Assembly (NCBI RefSeq): GCF_014217565.1
Contig: NZ_CP043661.1
Location: 4,402,001-4,466,000 of the forward strand
DNA length: 64,000 nucleotides
Direction: 5' to 3'
DNA from: Kribbella qitaiheensis
GTDB taxonomy: Bacteria > Actinomycetota > Actinomycetes > Propionibacteriales > Kribbellaceae
Below, piece after piece: positions 30,904 through 40,523 of the stretch (the stretch's first letter is position 1; each line of letters opens with the position of its first letter). Position numbers and translations under genes: made by a program. The notes under the pieces were generated by a model. That model worked only from the letters and a program-made list of their open reading frames with translations, did no database searches and had not been told where the DNA came from.

Positions 30904-32568
30904 GTGTTCCATCCCGCCCGATGGCACCGACTTGTCCCCCTGGCGATAGCGGCGGCGGTCGCCGTCGGTGCCGGCAGCCAGGTCCAGGCCGCGGCACCAC
31001 CCGACCACAAGGCGCAGGCGTACGCGAACAACGAACTCATCCAGCTGCTGCGGATCGACGCCCCGACCACCGCGGACAAGAAGCGGCTGAACACCCTCGA
31101 CCTGGATCTGGCCGAGTCGGCCGGGAAGGACTTCGTCGACGTGGTTGCCTATGGCAATCAAGATCGGCGGCTCCTGCAGCTCGCGGGATTCAAGTGGACC
31201 GTGCTCGAGGACGACCTGGTCGGCGCCGACAAGGAGCGCGAGGCCGCCGACGCGGCGTACGCGAAAGCCGTCAAGAACAAGGCGGTCGCGGCGACTCTGC
31301 CGAGTGGGCGTACGGCGTACCGGACACTTGCCGACTACAACAACGAGCTCGCGGCGCTGGCGACGCAGTACCCGACGAAGGTCAAGCAGTTCACGCTGAA
31401 GAACGCCTCGCTCGAAGGCCGCACGATCCGCGGTATCGAGGTCAGCCACGACGTGAACACCAGCAACGGCAAGCCGGTGTTCCTGATGGTCGGGCTGCAC
31501 CACGCGCGGGAGTGGCCGTCGGGTGAGCTGACGATGGAGTTCGCGTACGACCTGCTGAAGAGCGACGGGGTGGACCCGCGGATCACCAACATCCTGGAGA
31601 AGTCCCGGGTGATCTTCGTACCGGTGGTGAACCCCGACGGCTTCAACCTGAGCCGCACCCTCGGCTACGAGATGAAGCGGAAGAACTGCCGGATCACCAA
31701 CGGCCAACTCCCGACCAGCGGCCAGTGCGCGTTGTCGTCGAACCAGTCCCGTGGCACCGACCTGAACCGGAACTACGCCGGCTTCTGGGGCGGTCCGGGT
31801 GCGTCCACCAGCCTGACCTCGGAGACGTACCGCGGCGCGAGTGCGTTCAGCGAGCCGGAGTCACGCAACATCCAGGCGCTCGTCTCGGCGAACCAGGTGA
31901 CGACGCTGATCACCAACCACACCTACTCGAACCTCGTACTGCGTGAGCCCGGCTACGCCGGTGCGGGCAACACCCCGGACGAGGCGATCTACAAGTCGCT
32001 CGGCGACCAGATGGCTGCCCAGAACGGGTACGACAGCCAGTTCGGCTACGAGTTGTACGACACCACCGGGACGACGGAGGACTGGTCGTACTACGCGACC
32101 GGCGGGCTCGGTTTCACCTTCGAGCACGGCGCGAGCAGCTTCCACCCGGCGTTCTCGAACATAGCCAACTACTACTTCGGCTCCGGCAGTACGGCGGGCA
32201 AGGGCAACCGCGGGGCGTACCTGCTCGCGGCCGAGAGCACCATCAACGCCGCCCGGCACTCGATCATCAGCGGGACCGGCCCGGCCGGCGCCGTACTGCG
32301 GTTGAAGAAGTCGTTCAACACCAAGACGTGGAACGGCACCAACATCCCCGACGTGCTCGACACCACGATGGTGGTTCCGGCGGCCGGCACCTACAGCTGG
32401 CACACGAACCAGTCGACCCGGCCGATCGTCGTCCAGCAAGGCGGCACCGAGTCGTGGACGATGACGTGTGAACGGCCGACCGGTCAGGTCCTGGAGACCC
32501 GGCAGGTGACCGTCGCGCGCGGCGCCAGTGTCACCGCGAACCTGACTACCTGCGCGGCTGTCTTCTAG
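30904..32568 (+). CDS. Secreted M14 zinc carboxypeptidase
   Basis: A 554-aa exported protease. Signal peptide residues 1-30 (WHRLVPLAIAAAVAVGAGSQVQA). After a pro-region, the M14 catalytic domain starts near 145 (YRTLADYNNELAALATQYP). Zinc ligands are H200 and E203 in HHAREWPSGE, with a third His in NHTYSNL, and the catalytic Glu in GFTFEHGASSF. ILEKSRVIFVPVVNPDGFN and the following DLNRNYAGFWGG are conserved M14 features. The final 100 residues look like a beta-domain. It removes C-terminal residues from peptides outside the cell. GTG start with GGAGG 5 bases before it. Confidence 0.94.
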   Translation: MFHPARWHRLVPLAIAAAVAVGAGSQVQAAAPPDHKAQAYANNELIQLLRIDAPTTADKKRLNTLDLDLAESAGKDFVDVVAYGNQDRRLLQLAGFKWTVLEDDLVGADKEREAADAAYAKAVKNKAVAATLPSGRTAYRTLADYNNELAALATQYPTKVKQFTLKNASLEGRTIRGIEVSHDVNTSNGKPVFLMVGLHHAREWPSGELTMEFAYDLLKSDGVDPRITNILEKSRVIFVPVVNPDGFNLSRTLGYEMKRKNCRITNGQLPTSGQCALSSNQSRGTDLNRNYAGFWGGPGASTSLTSETYRGASAFSEPESRNIQALVSANQVTTLITNHTYSNLVLREPGYAGAGNTPDEAIYKSLGDQMAAQNGYDSQFGYELYDTTGTTEDWSYYATGGLGFTFEHGASSFHPAFSNIANYYFGSGSTAGKGNRGAYLLAAESTINAARHSIISGTGPAGAVLRLKKSFNTKTWNGTNIPDVLDTTMVVPAAGTYSWHTNQSTRPIVVQQGGTESWTMTCERPTGQVLETRQVTVARGASVTANLTTCAAVF

Positions 32569-33593
32569 CCACCGGTCGATTCCCTGATCTGCAAGGTGTA
32601 CGGGACGGTGAGGTCGACGCGGTCGGCCTCACCGTTGCCGGCAGAGTCCCGCCGGCCGGCGGAGCCGGCGATCCGGTCGAGCAGCAGCGCGACCGCGTTC
32701 TCGGCCAGCCACTCCTTGTCCGGCGAGATCGTGCTCAGCGACGGCGAGTGGAACCGGCCGTCCTCGATGTCGTCGAAGCCGATCACGGCGACGTCCTTCG
32801 GTGCCGACAACCCGGCGTCCGCGAGGGCCCGGAGAGCGCCGATGGCCAGCAGGTCGTTGAAGCAGAACACGGCGTCCGGCGGCTCGGGCAGGGCCAGCAG
32901 TTCGCGCATCGAGGCCGCGCCGTCCTCGCGGTGGTAGCCGGGGCCGCCCACCTCCAGCGTCGGATCAACTTCGAGCCCGGCTGCCTTCAGCGCTTTGCGG
33001 TAACCCTTCCGGCGGACGGAACCGGTGCCCGCGCCGCCACCGACCCCGATCGCGGCGATCCGGCGCCGGCCGATCGAGATCAGGTGCGTGGTCGCGTCGA
33101 AGGAGGCCTGCACGGAGTCGACCGCGACATGGTCGAAGGTGCCGCCCGCGTGCCGCTCACCGAGCAGCAGCAGCGGCTTCGCGGTGTCGGCCGAGCCGAT
33201 CTTGGCCGGCGAGGTGGTGATCGGCGAGAAGATGATGCCGTCGATCAACTGGCCGCGCATCCCGTCCAGGACGAGCTTCTCGCCGGCGGCCTCGCCCTCG
33301 GTCTGGTCGATCAGGACGGTGATGCCGCGCTTCTTGGCGGCCCGGCTGACCGCGGCGCCGAGCTCCGCGAAGTACGGCGAGGCCATCTCGGGGACAGCCA
33401 GCGCGATGAAATCGGACCGGCCCTTGCGCAGCGACCGGGCGCTCACGTTCGGGGTGTACTCGAGTTCGGCGATCGCGGCCTCGACCTTGGCCCGGGTGCG
33501 CGCGGTGATGTGCGGGTAGTCGTTGATGACGTTGGACACCGTCTTCACCGAGACGCCGGCCCGCGCTGCCACGTCGCTCAGCCTGGTCGCCAT
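32565..33593 (-). CDS. LacI family regulator of the arabinan genes
   Basis: A 342-aa LacI regulator. The HTH and hinge are ATRLSDVAARAGVSVKTVSN (residues 2-21) and TPNVSARSLRKGRS. The periplasmic-binding-like sensor domain follows, with LAVPEMASPYFAELG and VAVIGFDDIEDGRFHSPSLS. ATG 33593 has GGAGGGAG upstream. It is divergent from the GH51 gene and probably represses it; effector is likely arabinose or an arabino-oligosaccharide. Its end overlaps the M14 gene end by 4 bases. Confidence 0.93.
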   Translation of the reverse strand: MATRLSDVAARAGVSVKTVSNVINDYPHITARTRAKVEAAIAELEYTPNVSARSLRKGRSDFIALAVPEMASPYFAELGAAVSRAAKKRGITVLIDQTEGEAAGEKLVLDGMRGQLIDGIIFSPITTSPAKIGSADTAKPLLLLGERHAGGTFDHVAVDSVQASFDATTHLISIGRRRIAAIGVGGGAGTGSVRRKGYRKALKAAGLEVDPTLEVGGPGYHREDGAASMRELLALPEPPDAVFCFNDLLAIGALRALADAGLSAPKDVAVIGFDDIEDGRFHSPSLSTISPDKEWLAENAVALLLDRIAGSAGRRDSAGNGEADRVDLTVPYTLQIRESTGG

Positions 33594-33651
33594 CCGATCT
33601 CCCTCCACCCGGTTGTTGCCTGAGTGTGCCACGGCTGTGTGCGGCGAACCC

Positions 33652-33700
33652 TTTACAGCGGATGTCAATCGTTGCAAAACTCTGGGTTAATCGTTGTAAA
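33652..33700. promoter_or_regulatory. LacI-type operator half-sites
   Basis: TTTACAGCG (33652-33660) and CGTTGCAAA (33670-33678) form a 7-of-9 inverted pair, and CGTTGTAAA (33692-33700) is the exact reverse complement of TTTACAACG. The sites lie just before the GH51 start, in the divergent promoter. Confidence 0.6.
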
Positions 33701-33718
33701 GATCGTCCTGGAGGACTT

Positions 33719-35215
33719 GTGGCTCGTCTCGCGGTGGATCCCTCGTTCGTGGTCGGAACGCTCGACCGGCGCCTGTTCGGCTCGTTCGTCGAGCACATGG
33801 GGCGCTGTGTCTACACCGGCATCTACGAACCGGGACACGCGGCCGCCGACCCGGACGGGTTCCGCGAGGACGTGCTCGCGCTGGTCCGCGAACTCGGCGT
33901 CACCGCGGTCCGGTACCCGGGTGGCAACTTCGTCTCCAACTACCAGTGGGAGGACGGTGTCGGCCCGAAGGACGAGCGGCCGCGCCGGCTCGACCTGGCC
34001 TGGCGGGCGATCGAGCCGAACCAGTTCGGCACCGACGAGTTCGTCGCCTGGTCCCGTAAGGCGGACGTCGAGCCGGTCTGGGCGGTCAATCTCGGCACCC
34101 GCGGGATTACCGAAGCGGTTCAGTTGCTGGAGTACTGCAACCTGCCCACCGGCACCGAACTGCCGGACCGGCGCGCCCGCAACGGCAGCAAGGAGCCGCA
34201 CGCCATCAAGGTGTGGTGCCTCGGCAACGAGATGGACGGGCCCTGGCAGATCGGCCACAAGACCGCCGAGGAGTACGCCCGGCTAGCCGAGGAGACCGCG
34301 AACGCGATGCGCCGGGTCGACCCGGGCCTCGAACTCGTCGCCTGCGGCTCCAGCAACGCCGGGATGCCGACCTTCGGCGACTGGGAGCGAACGGTGCTCG
34401 AGCGCACCTACGACCTCGTCGACCACATCTCACTGCACGCGTACTACGAACCGAAGGCCGGCGACCAGGCCAGCTTCCTCGCCAGCGCGGAGGGGATGGA
34501 CCGGTTCATCGACTCGGTCGTCGCCACCGCCGACCACGTGAAGGCGCTCAAGCGCAGCGACAAGGAGATCACCTTGTCGTTCGACGAGTGGAACGTCTGG
34601 TACCAGCAGCACTTCCCCGGTGAGCTCGGCCTCGACGTCCGCGAGGTGAGCCCGTTGATCGAGGACGCCTACACGGTCGACGACGCGGTCGTGGTCGGCA
34701 GCCTGCTGATCACGCTGCTCCGGCACGCCGACCGGGTGAAGATCGCCTGCCTGGCCCAGTTGGTGAACGTGATCGCCCCGATCCGGACCGAGCCCGACGG
34801 GCGCGCCTGGCGGCAGACGATCTTCCACCCGTTCGCGCTGACCGCGCGGTACGCCGGTTCGAAGGTACTGCGGACCGAACTGGCCGGGCCCGAGATGGAG
34901 ACCGCGGAGTACGGCCGGATCGCCGCCTTGTGGAGCACCGCGACGTACGAGGAGAGCACCGGCGAGGTGGCCGTCTTCGTGGTCAACCGGAGCGAGACCG
35001 ACGCGGTCGAGTTCGAGGTACCGGTCTTCGCCGGTCATCAACTGGTCGAGCACCTGGCGCTGTACGACGACGACCGGACCGCCAAGAACACCGCTGACGA
35101 ACCCGACCGGGTGGTCCCTCGCCAGATCACCGGCACGTCGATCGCCGACAACATCTGCACGGCCACGCTGCCCCCCGCTTCGTGGCACTTGATCAGGCTC
35201 GCTCCGGCGAACTGA
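33719..35215 (+). CDS. Alpha-L-arabinofuranosidase, GH51
   Basis: A 498-aa intracellular glycosidase releasing L-arabinose from arabinan or arabinoxylan fragments. The acid/base is E171 in LGNEMDGPW; the nucleophile is E290 in SFDEWNVWYQ. Other family marks are RLFGSFVEHMGRCVYTGIYEP and VRYPGGNFVSNYQWEDGVGP. No signal peptide. GTG 33719 follows GGAGG (33709-33713) closely. A secreted GH43 gene starts 26 bases after its stop, so they share a transcript. Confidence 0.95.
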   Translation: MARLAVDPSFVVGTLDRRLFGSFVEHMGRCVYTGIYEPGHAAADPDGFREDVLALVRELGVTAVRYPGGNFVSNYQWEDGVGPKDERPRRLDLAWRAIEPNQFGTDEFVAWSRKADVEPVWAVNLGTRGITEAVQLLEYCNLPTGTELPDRRARNGSKEPHAIKVWCLGNEMDGPWQIGHKTAEEYARLAEETANAMRRVDPGLELVACGSSNAGMPTFGDWERTVLERTYDLVDHISLHAYYEPKAGDQASFLASAEGMDRFIDSVVATADHVKALKRSDKEITLSFDEWNVWYQQHFPGELGLDVREVSPLIEDAYTVDDAVVVGSLLITLLRHADRVKIACLAQLVNVIAPIRTEPDGRAWRQTIFHPFALTARYAGSKVLRTELAGPEMETAEYGRIAALWSTATYEESTGEVAVFVVNRSETDAVEFEVPVFAGHQLVEHLALYDDDRTAKNTADEPDRVVPRQITGTSIADNICTATLPPASWHLIRLAPAN

Positions 35216-35241
35216 TACCCACCTCAGAGAGGACCCCGCCC

Positions 35242-37470
35242 GTGCCTCCCAGACTTTTCCTTGCCGCCGCCCTCGCCGTCGCCGCGGTCACAGCCGGTAC
35301 TACGGCGGCTGTCGCCGCACCCGGCCCGGCTGCTCCCCCGACCACGCTCAACGCGATCTCGTCGTCCTTCGCCGATACCTTCGCGGACCCGTCGATCATC
35401 CAGGGCCGCGACGGCTACTGGTACGCGTACGCCACCTCCGACCCACTCGTTGCAGGTGGCCCCTTCGGCCTGATGCACATGGCCAGGACCAAGGATTTCG
35501 GCTCCTGGGAGTACCTCGGCACGGTCTTCTCCGATGCGACCAAACCGTCCTGGGCGGCGCCCGGCTCGTTCTTCTGGGCACCGGACATCCGGTACTTCGG
35601 CGGTAGGTACGTCATGTACTTCACCGTCACCGACACCCTCGCCAACCCGGGCGGGGATCCCGCGATCGGCGTGGCCACCGCCCCCACGCCGTCCGGCCCC
35701 TGGACCACGACAGACGGGCCGGTGGTCGCCCCGAAGCCCGACGGCAGCGGTGGCTACTTCGGCACGATCGACCCGGCGTTGCTCACCGCCGCGGACGGCA
35801 AGCGCTACCTGTACTCCGGTGGCTTCTACGGAGGTCTCTCTGTCACCGAGTTGAGTGCTGACGGCCTGCACTCGGTCGGTGAGCCGACCCAGGTCACCAT
35901 CGGCGACCGCTACGAGGGCTCGTACGCCGTCTATCGCGACGGCTGGTACTACCTGATGGGCTCGACCTCGAACTGCTGCGCCGGCCCGACCACCGGATAC
36001 TCCGTCTTCGCCGGCCGGTCGAAGTCGCCACGCGGGCCCTTCGTGGACGCGACCGGCGCGCGGATGGACGAGTCCCGCGTCGGCGGGACGACGGTGATCA
36101 CCCAGAACGGCAACAAGTGGATCGGCCCCGGGCACCACGCGTTCATCACCGACGCGGCCGGGCAGGACCACATCGTCTACCACGCGATCGACCGCGGCAC
36201 GCCGTGGCTGACCGACCCGTTCGGGATCAACCGGCGGCCGATGCTGATCGACAACATCGACTGGATCGACGGCTGGCCCCGGACCCGCGCCGGTCTCGGC
36301 CCGTCCGACACCCCGCAGCCCGCTCCGGTCACGGGGTCCGCAGCCGGTATCAACTCGGTCGATCCCGCAGCCGGACTCTGGGGTGCGATCAGGCAAGCTG
36401 GTGACTCGCTTGGTGGACCTACCGCTTCCATCCGTGGTGCAGCCACCACTCGGCAGGCTGCTCCGGGTGGATCCGTGCGCGTCGAGGCCGACGTGAAGCT
36501 GTGCAACAGCTTCACCACCGTGCTCGGCGGTTCCGTGGTCGCCACCCTGAGCGGTAGCAAGATCAGTGTTATCGTCGGCCGCCGTACTGCGAGTGCGACG
36601 CTTCCCGCCGATTTCGATCGCAGCCAGTGGAACAAGCTCAGCGTCCAGGTCGTGGGGAACACCGTGACCGTCCGGGTGAACGATGCTGGGCTGGGCGACC
36701 TGTACGCCGAGGCGCAACTCGCAGTACCGGGGTTGAAGCTGCGGTCTGCTCCGGTGCGCTGGCTGGGATCGGCTGAGGTGGACAACCTGACTGTCCGGGC
36801 CGTGGCTGAGCCGGTGCGACGGCTGGCCGCAGTACCGCGGGCTGGGAAGTTGCTGGTCGGGGACGAGTTCGACTTGGGCCTCGGCGCCGGGTGGAACTGG
36901 CTGCGGCAGGACAGCAACGCGATTGTTGCTGATGGCAAGTTGTCCTGGCCGCTGGAGAACGCGGACATGGTCGGATCCGGGAACAACGCCGGATTGCTCT
37001 TCCACGACACGCCTGCCGGCGACAGTTGGATCGCGGAGACGCAGCTGCACCTGGAGCTGGGTGAGGGCGATATCCGCAACTACCAGCAGGCCGGGATGAT
37101 CGCGTATCGCAACGACGACGACTTCGCCCGGTTGGGCGACGTGTCGATCTGGAAGACGCGGCAGACCGAGTTCGGCCGGGAGTTGGTGGCTCGCGCCTCC
37201 GATGGTGCGACCAGTTACGGCGGCGCTGCCATCGGCCGCCCGGCGCCGACGATGTGGATGCGGCTCGCCTACCACCGCAACGCGGCCGGCGAACACGTCT
37301 ACCGCGCGGGCACGAGTATCGACGGCAAGGCCTGGACCTGGGGTGCCTCCTGGGTGCTGCCCGCCGGCGCGACTCCCAAGCTCGGCCTCTACGCGCACGG
37401 CGACCAGACCGGCGTGACCCCGCCGCCAGTCGCCACCTTCGACTACCTCCGCTTCTACGAAAGCAAGTGA
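35242..37470 (+). CDS. Secreted GH43 family protein (arabinanase-like)
   Basis: A 742-aa exported enzyme. Signal peptide about 1-28 (PPRLFLAAALAVAAVTAGTT). The five-bladed GH43 propeller spans about 40-370, with FADTFADPSIIQGRDGYWYAY (catalytic Asp), SFFWAPDIRYFGG (pKa Asp region), YFGTIDPALL and DRYEGSYAVYRDGWYYL (catalytic Glu). GPGHHAFI closes the propeller. The C-terminal part (about 400-740) holds one or two beta-sandwich modules of the laminin-G/DUF1349 type (FDLGLGAGWNWLRQD...). It probably cuts arabinan outside the cell to feed GH51. Confidence 0.9.
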   Translation: MPPRLFLAAALAVAAVTAGTTAAVAAPGPAAPPTTLNAISSSFADTFADPSIIQGRDGYWYAYATSDPLVAGGPFGLMHMARTKDFGSWEYLGTVFSDATKPSWAAPGSFFWAPDIRYFGGRYVMYFTVTDTLANPGGDPAIGVATAPTPSGPWTTTDGPVVAPKPDGSGGYFGTIDPALLTAADGKRYLYSGGFYGGLSVTELSADGLHSVGEPTQVTIGDRYEGSYAVYRDGWYYLMGSTSNCCAGPTTGYSVFAGRSKSPRGPFVDATGARMDESRVGGTTVITQNGNKWIGPGHHAFITDAAGQDHIVYHAIDRGTPWLTDPFGINRRPMLIDNIDWIDGWPRTRAGLGPSDTPQPAPVTGSAAGINSVDPAAGLWGAIRQAGDSLGGPTASIRGAATTRQAAPGGSVRVEADVKLCNSFTTVLGGSVVATLSGSKISVIVGRRTASATLPADFDRSQWNKLSVQVVGNTVTVRVNDAGLGDLYAEAQLAVPGLKLRSAPVRWLGSAEVDNLTVRAVAEPVRRLAAVPRAGKLLVGDEFDLGLGAGWNWLRQDSNAIVADGKLSWPLENADMVGSGNNAGLLFHDTPAGDSWIAETQLHLELGEGDIRNYQQAGMIAYRNDDDFARLGDVSIWKTRQTEFGRELVARASDGATSYGGAAIGRPAPTMWMRLAYHRNAAGEHVYRAGTSIDGKAWTWGASWVLPAGATPKLGLYAHGDQTGVTPPPVATFDYLRFYESK

Positions 37471-37472
37471 CT

Positions 37473-38378
37473 GTGCACTTCACGAACCCTGTGTACGGCG
37501 GGAGCTTCGCGGACCCGCAGGTGATCGCCGTGAACGACTTGTACTACGCCTTCGCGACGAACGGACCGCTTGGCAATGTGCAGACGCTGAAGTCGGCCGA
37601 CCTGGTCTCTTGGGACCAGGTCGGCGACGCACTCCCCGAATTGCCGGCCTGGACGTCACCGGGAAGGGTGTGGGCGCCCGAGGTCGCAGTACATGGTCCT
37701 GATCGATTCGTCTTGTATTACACGACTTCTGACGACTCGTCCGGCCGGCAAGCGGTCAGCGTAGCAGTGGCCTCGGACCCCAAAGGTCCATATGTCGATA
37801 AATCGAGTCGGCCACTTGTTCTCGAGGCCGACGAGGGCGGTTCGATCGACGCGAGCCCGTTCCAGGACTCGTCCGGTCAGCGCTGGCTCTACTGGAAGAA
37901 CGACGGCAACGCGATCGGTGTCGACACCTGGATCTCCGTCTCGCGGCTGTCCCCCTCCGGGCTGACCCTGATCGGCGAGCCGACCAGGCTGATCAAGCAA
38001 ACGCTGCCGTGGGAGGGCAACCTGGTCGAGGCGCCGTACATGGTCGAACGCGACGGCGCCTTCCACCTCTTCTACTCCGGCAACGCCTTCGACAAAGCGT
38101 CGTACTCCGTGGGCCACGCCCTCTGCGCCACCCCCGAAGGCCCCTGCACCAAATCAGGCGACCCCATCCTCAAGACTTCCCCCGACGCCGCCGGCCCCGG
38201 CCACAACATGGTCCTCCACACCCCCACCCAGGACTGGTTCGTCTACCACGCCTGGGATCCGGCCATGGTCGGCACCGACCCCCGCGGCCGCACCATGTGG
38301 CTCTCCGAACTCACCTGGCTGGATGGCAAGCCCACCGTCCAGCCACCGCTATGCGAGAACGGTGGCGAGGAGGGATAG
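37473..38378 (+). CDS. Intracellular GH43 family glycosidase
   Basis: A 301-aa single-domain GH43 protein without signal peptide. Catalytic residues are in YGGSFADPQVIAVNDLYYAF (general base Asp), RVWAPEVAVHGPDRFVLYYT (pKa position, here Glu instead of the more common Asp), DASPF, and NLVEAPYMVERDGAFHLFYS (acid Glu). GPGHNMVLH matches the metal-His loop. The start GTG 37473 lies 3 bases after the previous stop, so this is the third gene of the GH51-GH43-GH43 operon. It probably trims arabino-oligosaccharides in the cytoplasm. Confidence 0.88.
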   Translation: MHFTNPVYGGSFADPQVIAVNDLYYAFATNGPLGNVQTLKSADLVSWDQVGDALPELPAWTSPGRVWAPEVAVHGPDRFVLYYTTSDDSSGRQAVSVAVASDPKGPYVDKSSRPLVLEADEGGSIDASPFQDSSGQRWLYWKNDGNAIGVDTWISVSRLSPSGLTLIGEPTRLIKQTLPWEGNLVEAPYMVERDGAFHLFYSGNAFDKASYSVGHALCATPEGPCTKSGDPILKTSPDAAGPGHNMVLHTPTQDWFVYHAWDPAMVGTDPRGRTMWLSELTWLDGKPTVQPPLCENGGEEG

Positions 38379-39710
38379 GGCGGTCTGGAGGTCCTCGTCG
38401 GTGGGGCGGGCGTAGCCGATGACGAGGCCGGGTGGGCCAGGGATGGAGCGGCGGTATTCCGAGAGAGGGGCGACGACCACGCCTGCTCTGCGGGCGCGGG
38501 CGGCCACCTCGCGGTCGTCGATCGAGTCTGGGAGGAGCAACGTGATGTGGAGGCCCGCGTCCTGGCCGATCACGCGGCCGTGCGGCGCGAGTACGGCGCA
38601 GGTGAGATTGCGTCGATCGGCGTACAGGCGACGGGTTCGGCGGATCACCTGGTCGAGGTAGCCGTCGCGCAGCATCGCCAGGAACGCGGCCTGCATCGGC
38701 CAGGCCGGCCAGTCGCCCGACTGCGCCCGGTACGCCGCCAACGCGTCGACCACCTCCGTCGACGCGACCAGCCAGCCGAGTCGCAGCGCGGGGCTGAGGA
38801 TCTTCGACAAGGTGCCGAGGTGCACGACCCGATCGAGGTCGAGCTGCGCGAGCGCGGGCAGCGGCGCCACGTCGTACCGGAACTCGCTGTCGTAGTCGTC
38901 CTCGATCAGCGTCGCTCCGGTGCGTCGCGCCCACCGGATCAACTCGTTGCGTCGGGCAACGGGTAGCCGGCCGCCGAGCGGGTACTGGTGCGACGGCGTC
39001 ACGTACGCCGCGGCGAGGTCGTCGCCGAGCTCGGAGACCAGCAGGCCGTCCTCGTCGACACCGATGTCGACGACCTCCAACTGGTGATCGCGCGCCGCGA
39101 CGACCGCGTTCAGATAGCCGGGATCCTCGATCGCGATCCGCTCGCCCGGCCGATGACGGACCGAGAGCAGGAGCCGCAGACCGTGGATGGTCCCGTTCGT
39201 GATCAGCACGTTCTCGGGGCCACAGGCAATCCCCCGGACCCGGCGGACATGCGCCGCCATTGCCTCCCGCAACGCAGGCATCCCGGCCGGCTCTTCGTAC
39301 CCGGGCGGCGGAAGCTGCGCCGACACCTCGCGCCAGGCCCGCCGCCAGCCGGCATCAGCCGAGCCGCCGATGAACGGAATGCCCGCCCGCAACGACAACA
39401 GCTTCTCCTGCGGAGCCGGCGGTTGCGGCACCCGCCGGCGCTCGGCCGGCTGCAGCGGTACTACGTCCGCCACGTAGGTGCCCGATCCCGTCCGGCCCTG
39501 GATCCACCCCTCGGCGTGCAGTTGGTCGTACGCCGCCTGCGCCACCGACCGTGACACCGACAAGTCGCGAGCCAGGTCGCGGGTGGACGGCAACCGGTGG
39601 CCGGCCTGGAGCCTCCCGTCGCGGATCGCCGCGCGGAACTGCTCGGCCAACTGCAGGTGCAGCGGCCCGCTGCCATCGCGGTCGAGGACGAGTGGGAGCG
39701 AGCTATCCAA
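38349..39710 (-). CDS. MocR-type GntR/aminotransferase regulator
   Basis: About 453 aa. N-terminal GntR winged helix (residues 8-75: GPLHLQLAEQFRAAIRDGRL, then PSTRDLARDLSVSRSVAQAAYDQL), and then a fold-I aminotransferase domain. The PLP lysine is in LGTLSKILSPALRLGW, with EDDYDSEFRYD and GYLNAVVAARD as pyridoxal contacts. Such regulators sense PLP or an amino compound. The start is uncertain: TTG 39710 leaves 66 bases to the divergent gene, GTG 39767 leaves only 9. It probably controls the adjacent PPOX gene. The gene end overlaps the GH43 end by 30 bases. Confidence 0.88.
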   Translation of the reverse strand: MDSSLPLVLDRDGSGPLHLQLAEQFRAAIRDGRLQAGHRLPSTRDLARDLSVSRSVAQAAYDQLHAEGWIQGRTGSGTYVADVVPLQPAERRRVPQPPAPQEKLLSLRAGIPFIGGSADAGWRRAWREVSAQLPPPGYEEPAGMPALREAMAAHVRRVRGIACGPENVLITNGTIHGLRLLLSVRHRPGERIAIEDPGYLNAVVAARDHQLEVVDIGVDEDGLLVSELGDDLAAAYVTPSHQYPLGGRLPVARRNELIRWARRTGATLIEDDYDSEFRYDVAPLPALAQLDLDRVVHLGTLSKILSPALRLGWLVASTEVVDALAAYRAQSGDWPAWPMQAAFLAMLRDGYLDQVIRRTRRLYADRRNLTCAVLAPHGRVIGQDAGLHITLLLPDSIDDREVAARARRAGVVVAPLSEYRRSIPGPPGLVIGYARPTDEDLQTALSLLATVLA

Positions 39711-39776
39711 GTGGACTACCTGATTCGGACGGGAATGGACCGTGCCAGCATGCCATTGTCCGGTCACGCTGGTTCC

Positions 39777-40469
39777 ATGACCATCACCACGCCGCTCCAG
39801 CCCACCGACCGGACCTCCTTGCGCCGTTCGAAGGAGCGCGCCGGCACCGATCGCGAGGCGTTGCACGCCGTACTGCGGGAAGGCATGTTCTGCCATCTCG
39901 GCGTGATCCTCGGGGACGCCCCGCTGGTGCTGCCCACGGCGTACGGCATCGACTTGGACAAGGGCATCGACGGGACTCTTTACCTGCATGGCTCGGTGGC
40001 CGCCCGGAGCGTGGTCGCCGCCCCGGAGCAGACGATCTGCGTGACCGTCACCCACGCCGACGGCCTGGTGCTGGCCCGGTCGGCGTTCCACCACTCGGTG
40101 AACTACCGGTCGGCGGTGATCTTCGGCATACCGCGTCTCGTCACCGACCCGGACGAGAAGCTGCACGGCCTGAACGTGATCGTCGACCACCTCGTCCCCG
40201 GCCGCTCGCACGGCACCCGCCCGCCGAACCGCAAGGAACTGGCCAAGACCTCGGTCATCGCCCTCCCCCTCACCGAAGCCTCGCTGAAGACCCGCGACGG
40301 CGAGGCGAACGATGAACCCGAGGACCTGACCTTGGAGTACTGGACCGGCGTCATCCCCCTCCGCGTCGTCGCCGACGAACCGGTCAACAACTCCGACTGC
40401 GACCTCCTCGTCCCGGCCCACATCCGTACCCGGGCCAGCCAACTCGGCGCGCCGTCGGCCATGCGCTGA
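39777..40469 (+). CDS. Pyridoxamine 5'-phosphate oxidase family protein
   Basis: A 230-aa split-barrel flavin-binding protein. It has LREGMFCHLGVILGDAPLVLPTAYG (about 35-59), YLHGSVAARSV and SVNYRSAVIFGIPRLV. The family binds FMN, F420 or heme; which one is used here cannot be read. ATG 39777. It is divergent to a MocR regulator and so may have a role in vitamin B6 or stress metabolism, but the family is broad. Homologues are often called nitroimidazole-resistance-like. Confidence 0.88.
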   Translation: MTITTPLQPTDRTSLRRSKERAGTDREALHAVLREGMFCHLGVILGDAPLVLPTAYGIDLDKGIDGTLYLHGSVAARSVVAAPEQTICVTVTHADGLVLARSAFHHSVNYRSAVIFGIPRLVTDPDEKLHGLNVIVDHLVPGRSHGTRPPNRKELAKTSVIALPLTEASLKTRDGEANDEPEDLTLEYWTGVIPLRVVADEPVNNSDCDLLVPAHIRTRASQLGAPSAMR

Positions 40470-40474
40470 CGACA

Positions 40475-40509
40475 AGTGCCCCGTACCCGGACTTCGGGCA
40501 CGGGGCACT
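40475..40509. terminator. Bidirectional terminator
   Basis: AGTGCCCCGT (40475-40484) pairs with ACGGGGCACT (40500-40509), extended by CCCG/CGGG. It lies between two convergent genes. Confidence 0.85.
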
Positions 40510-40523
40510 GATGCGGGCGGAGG

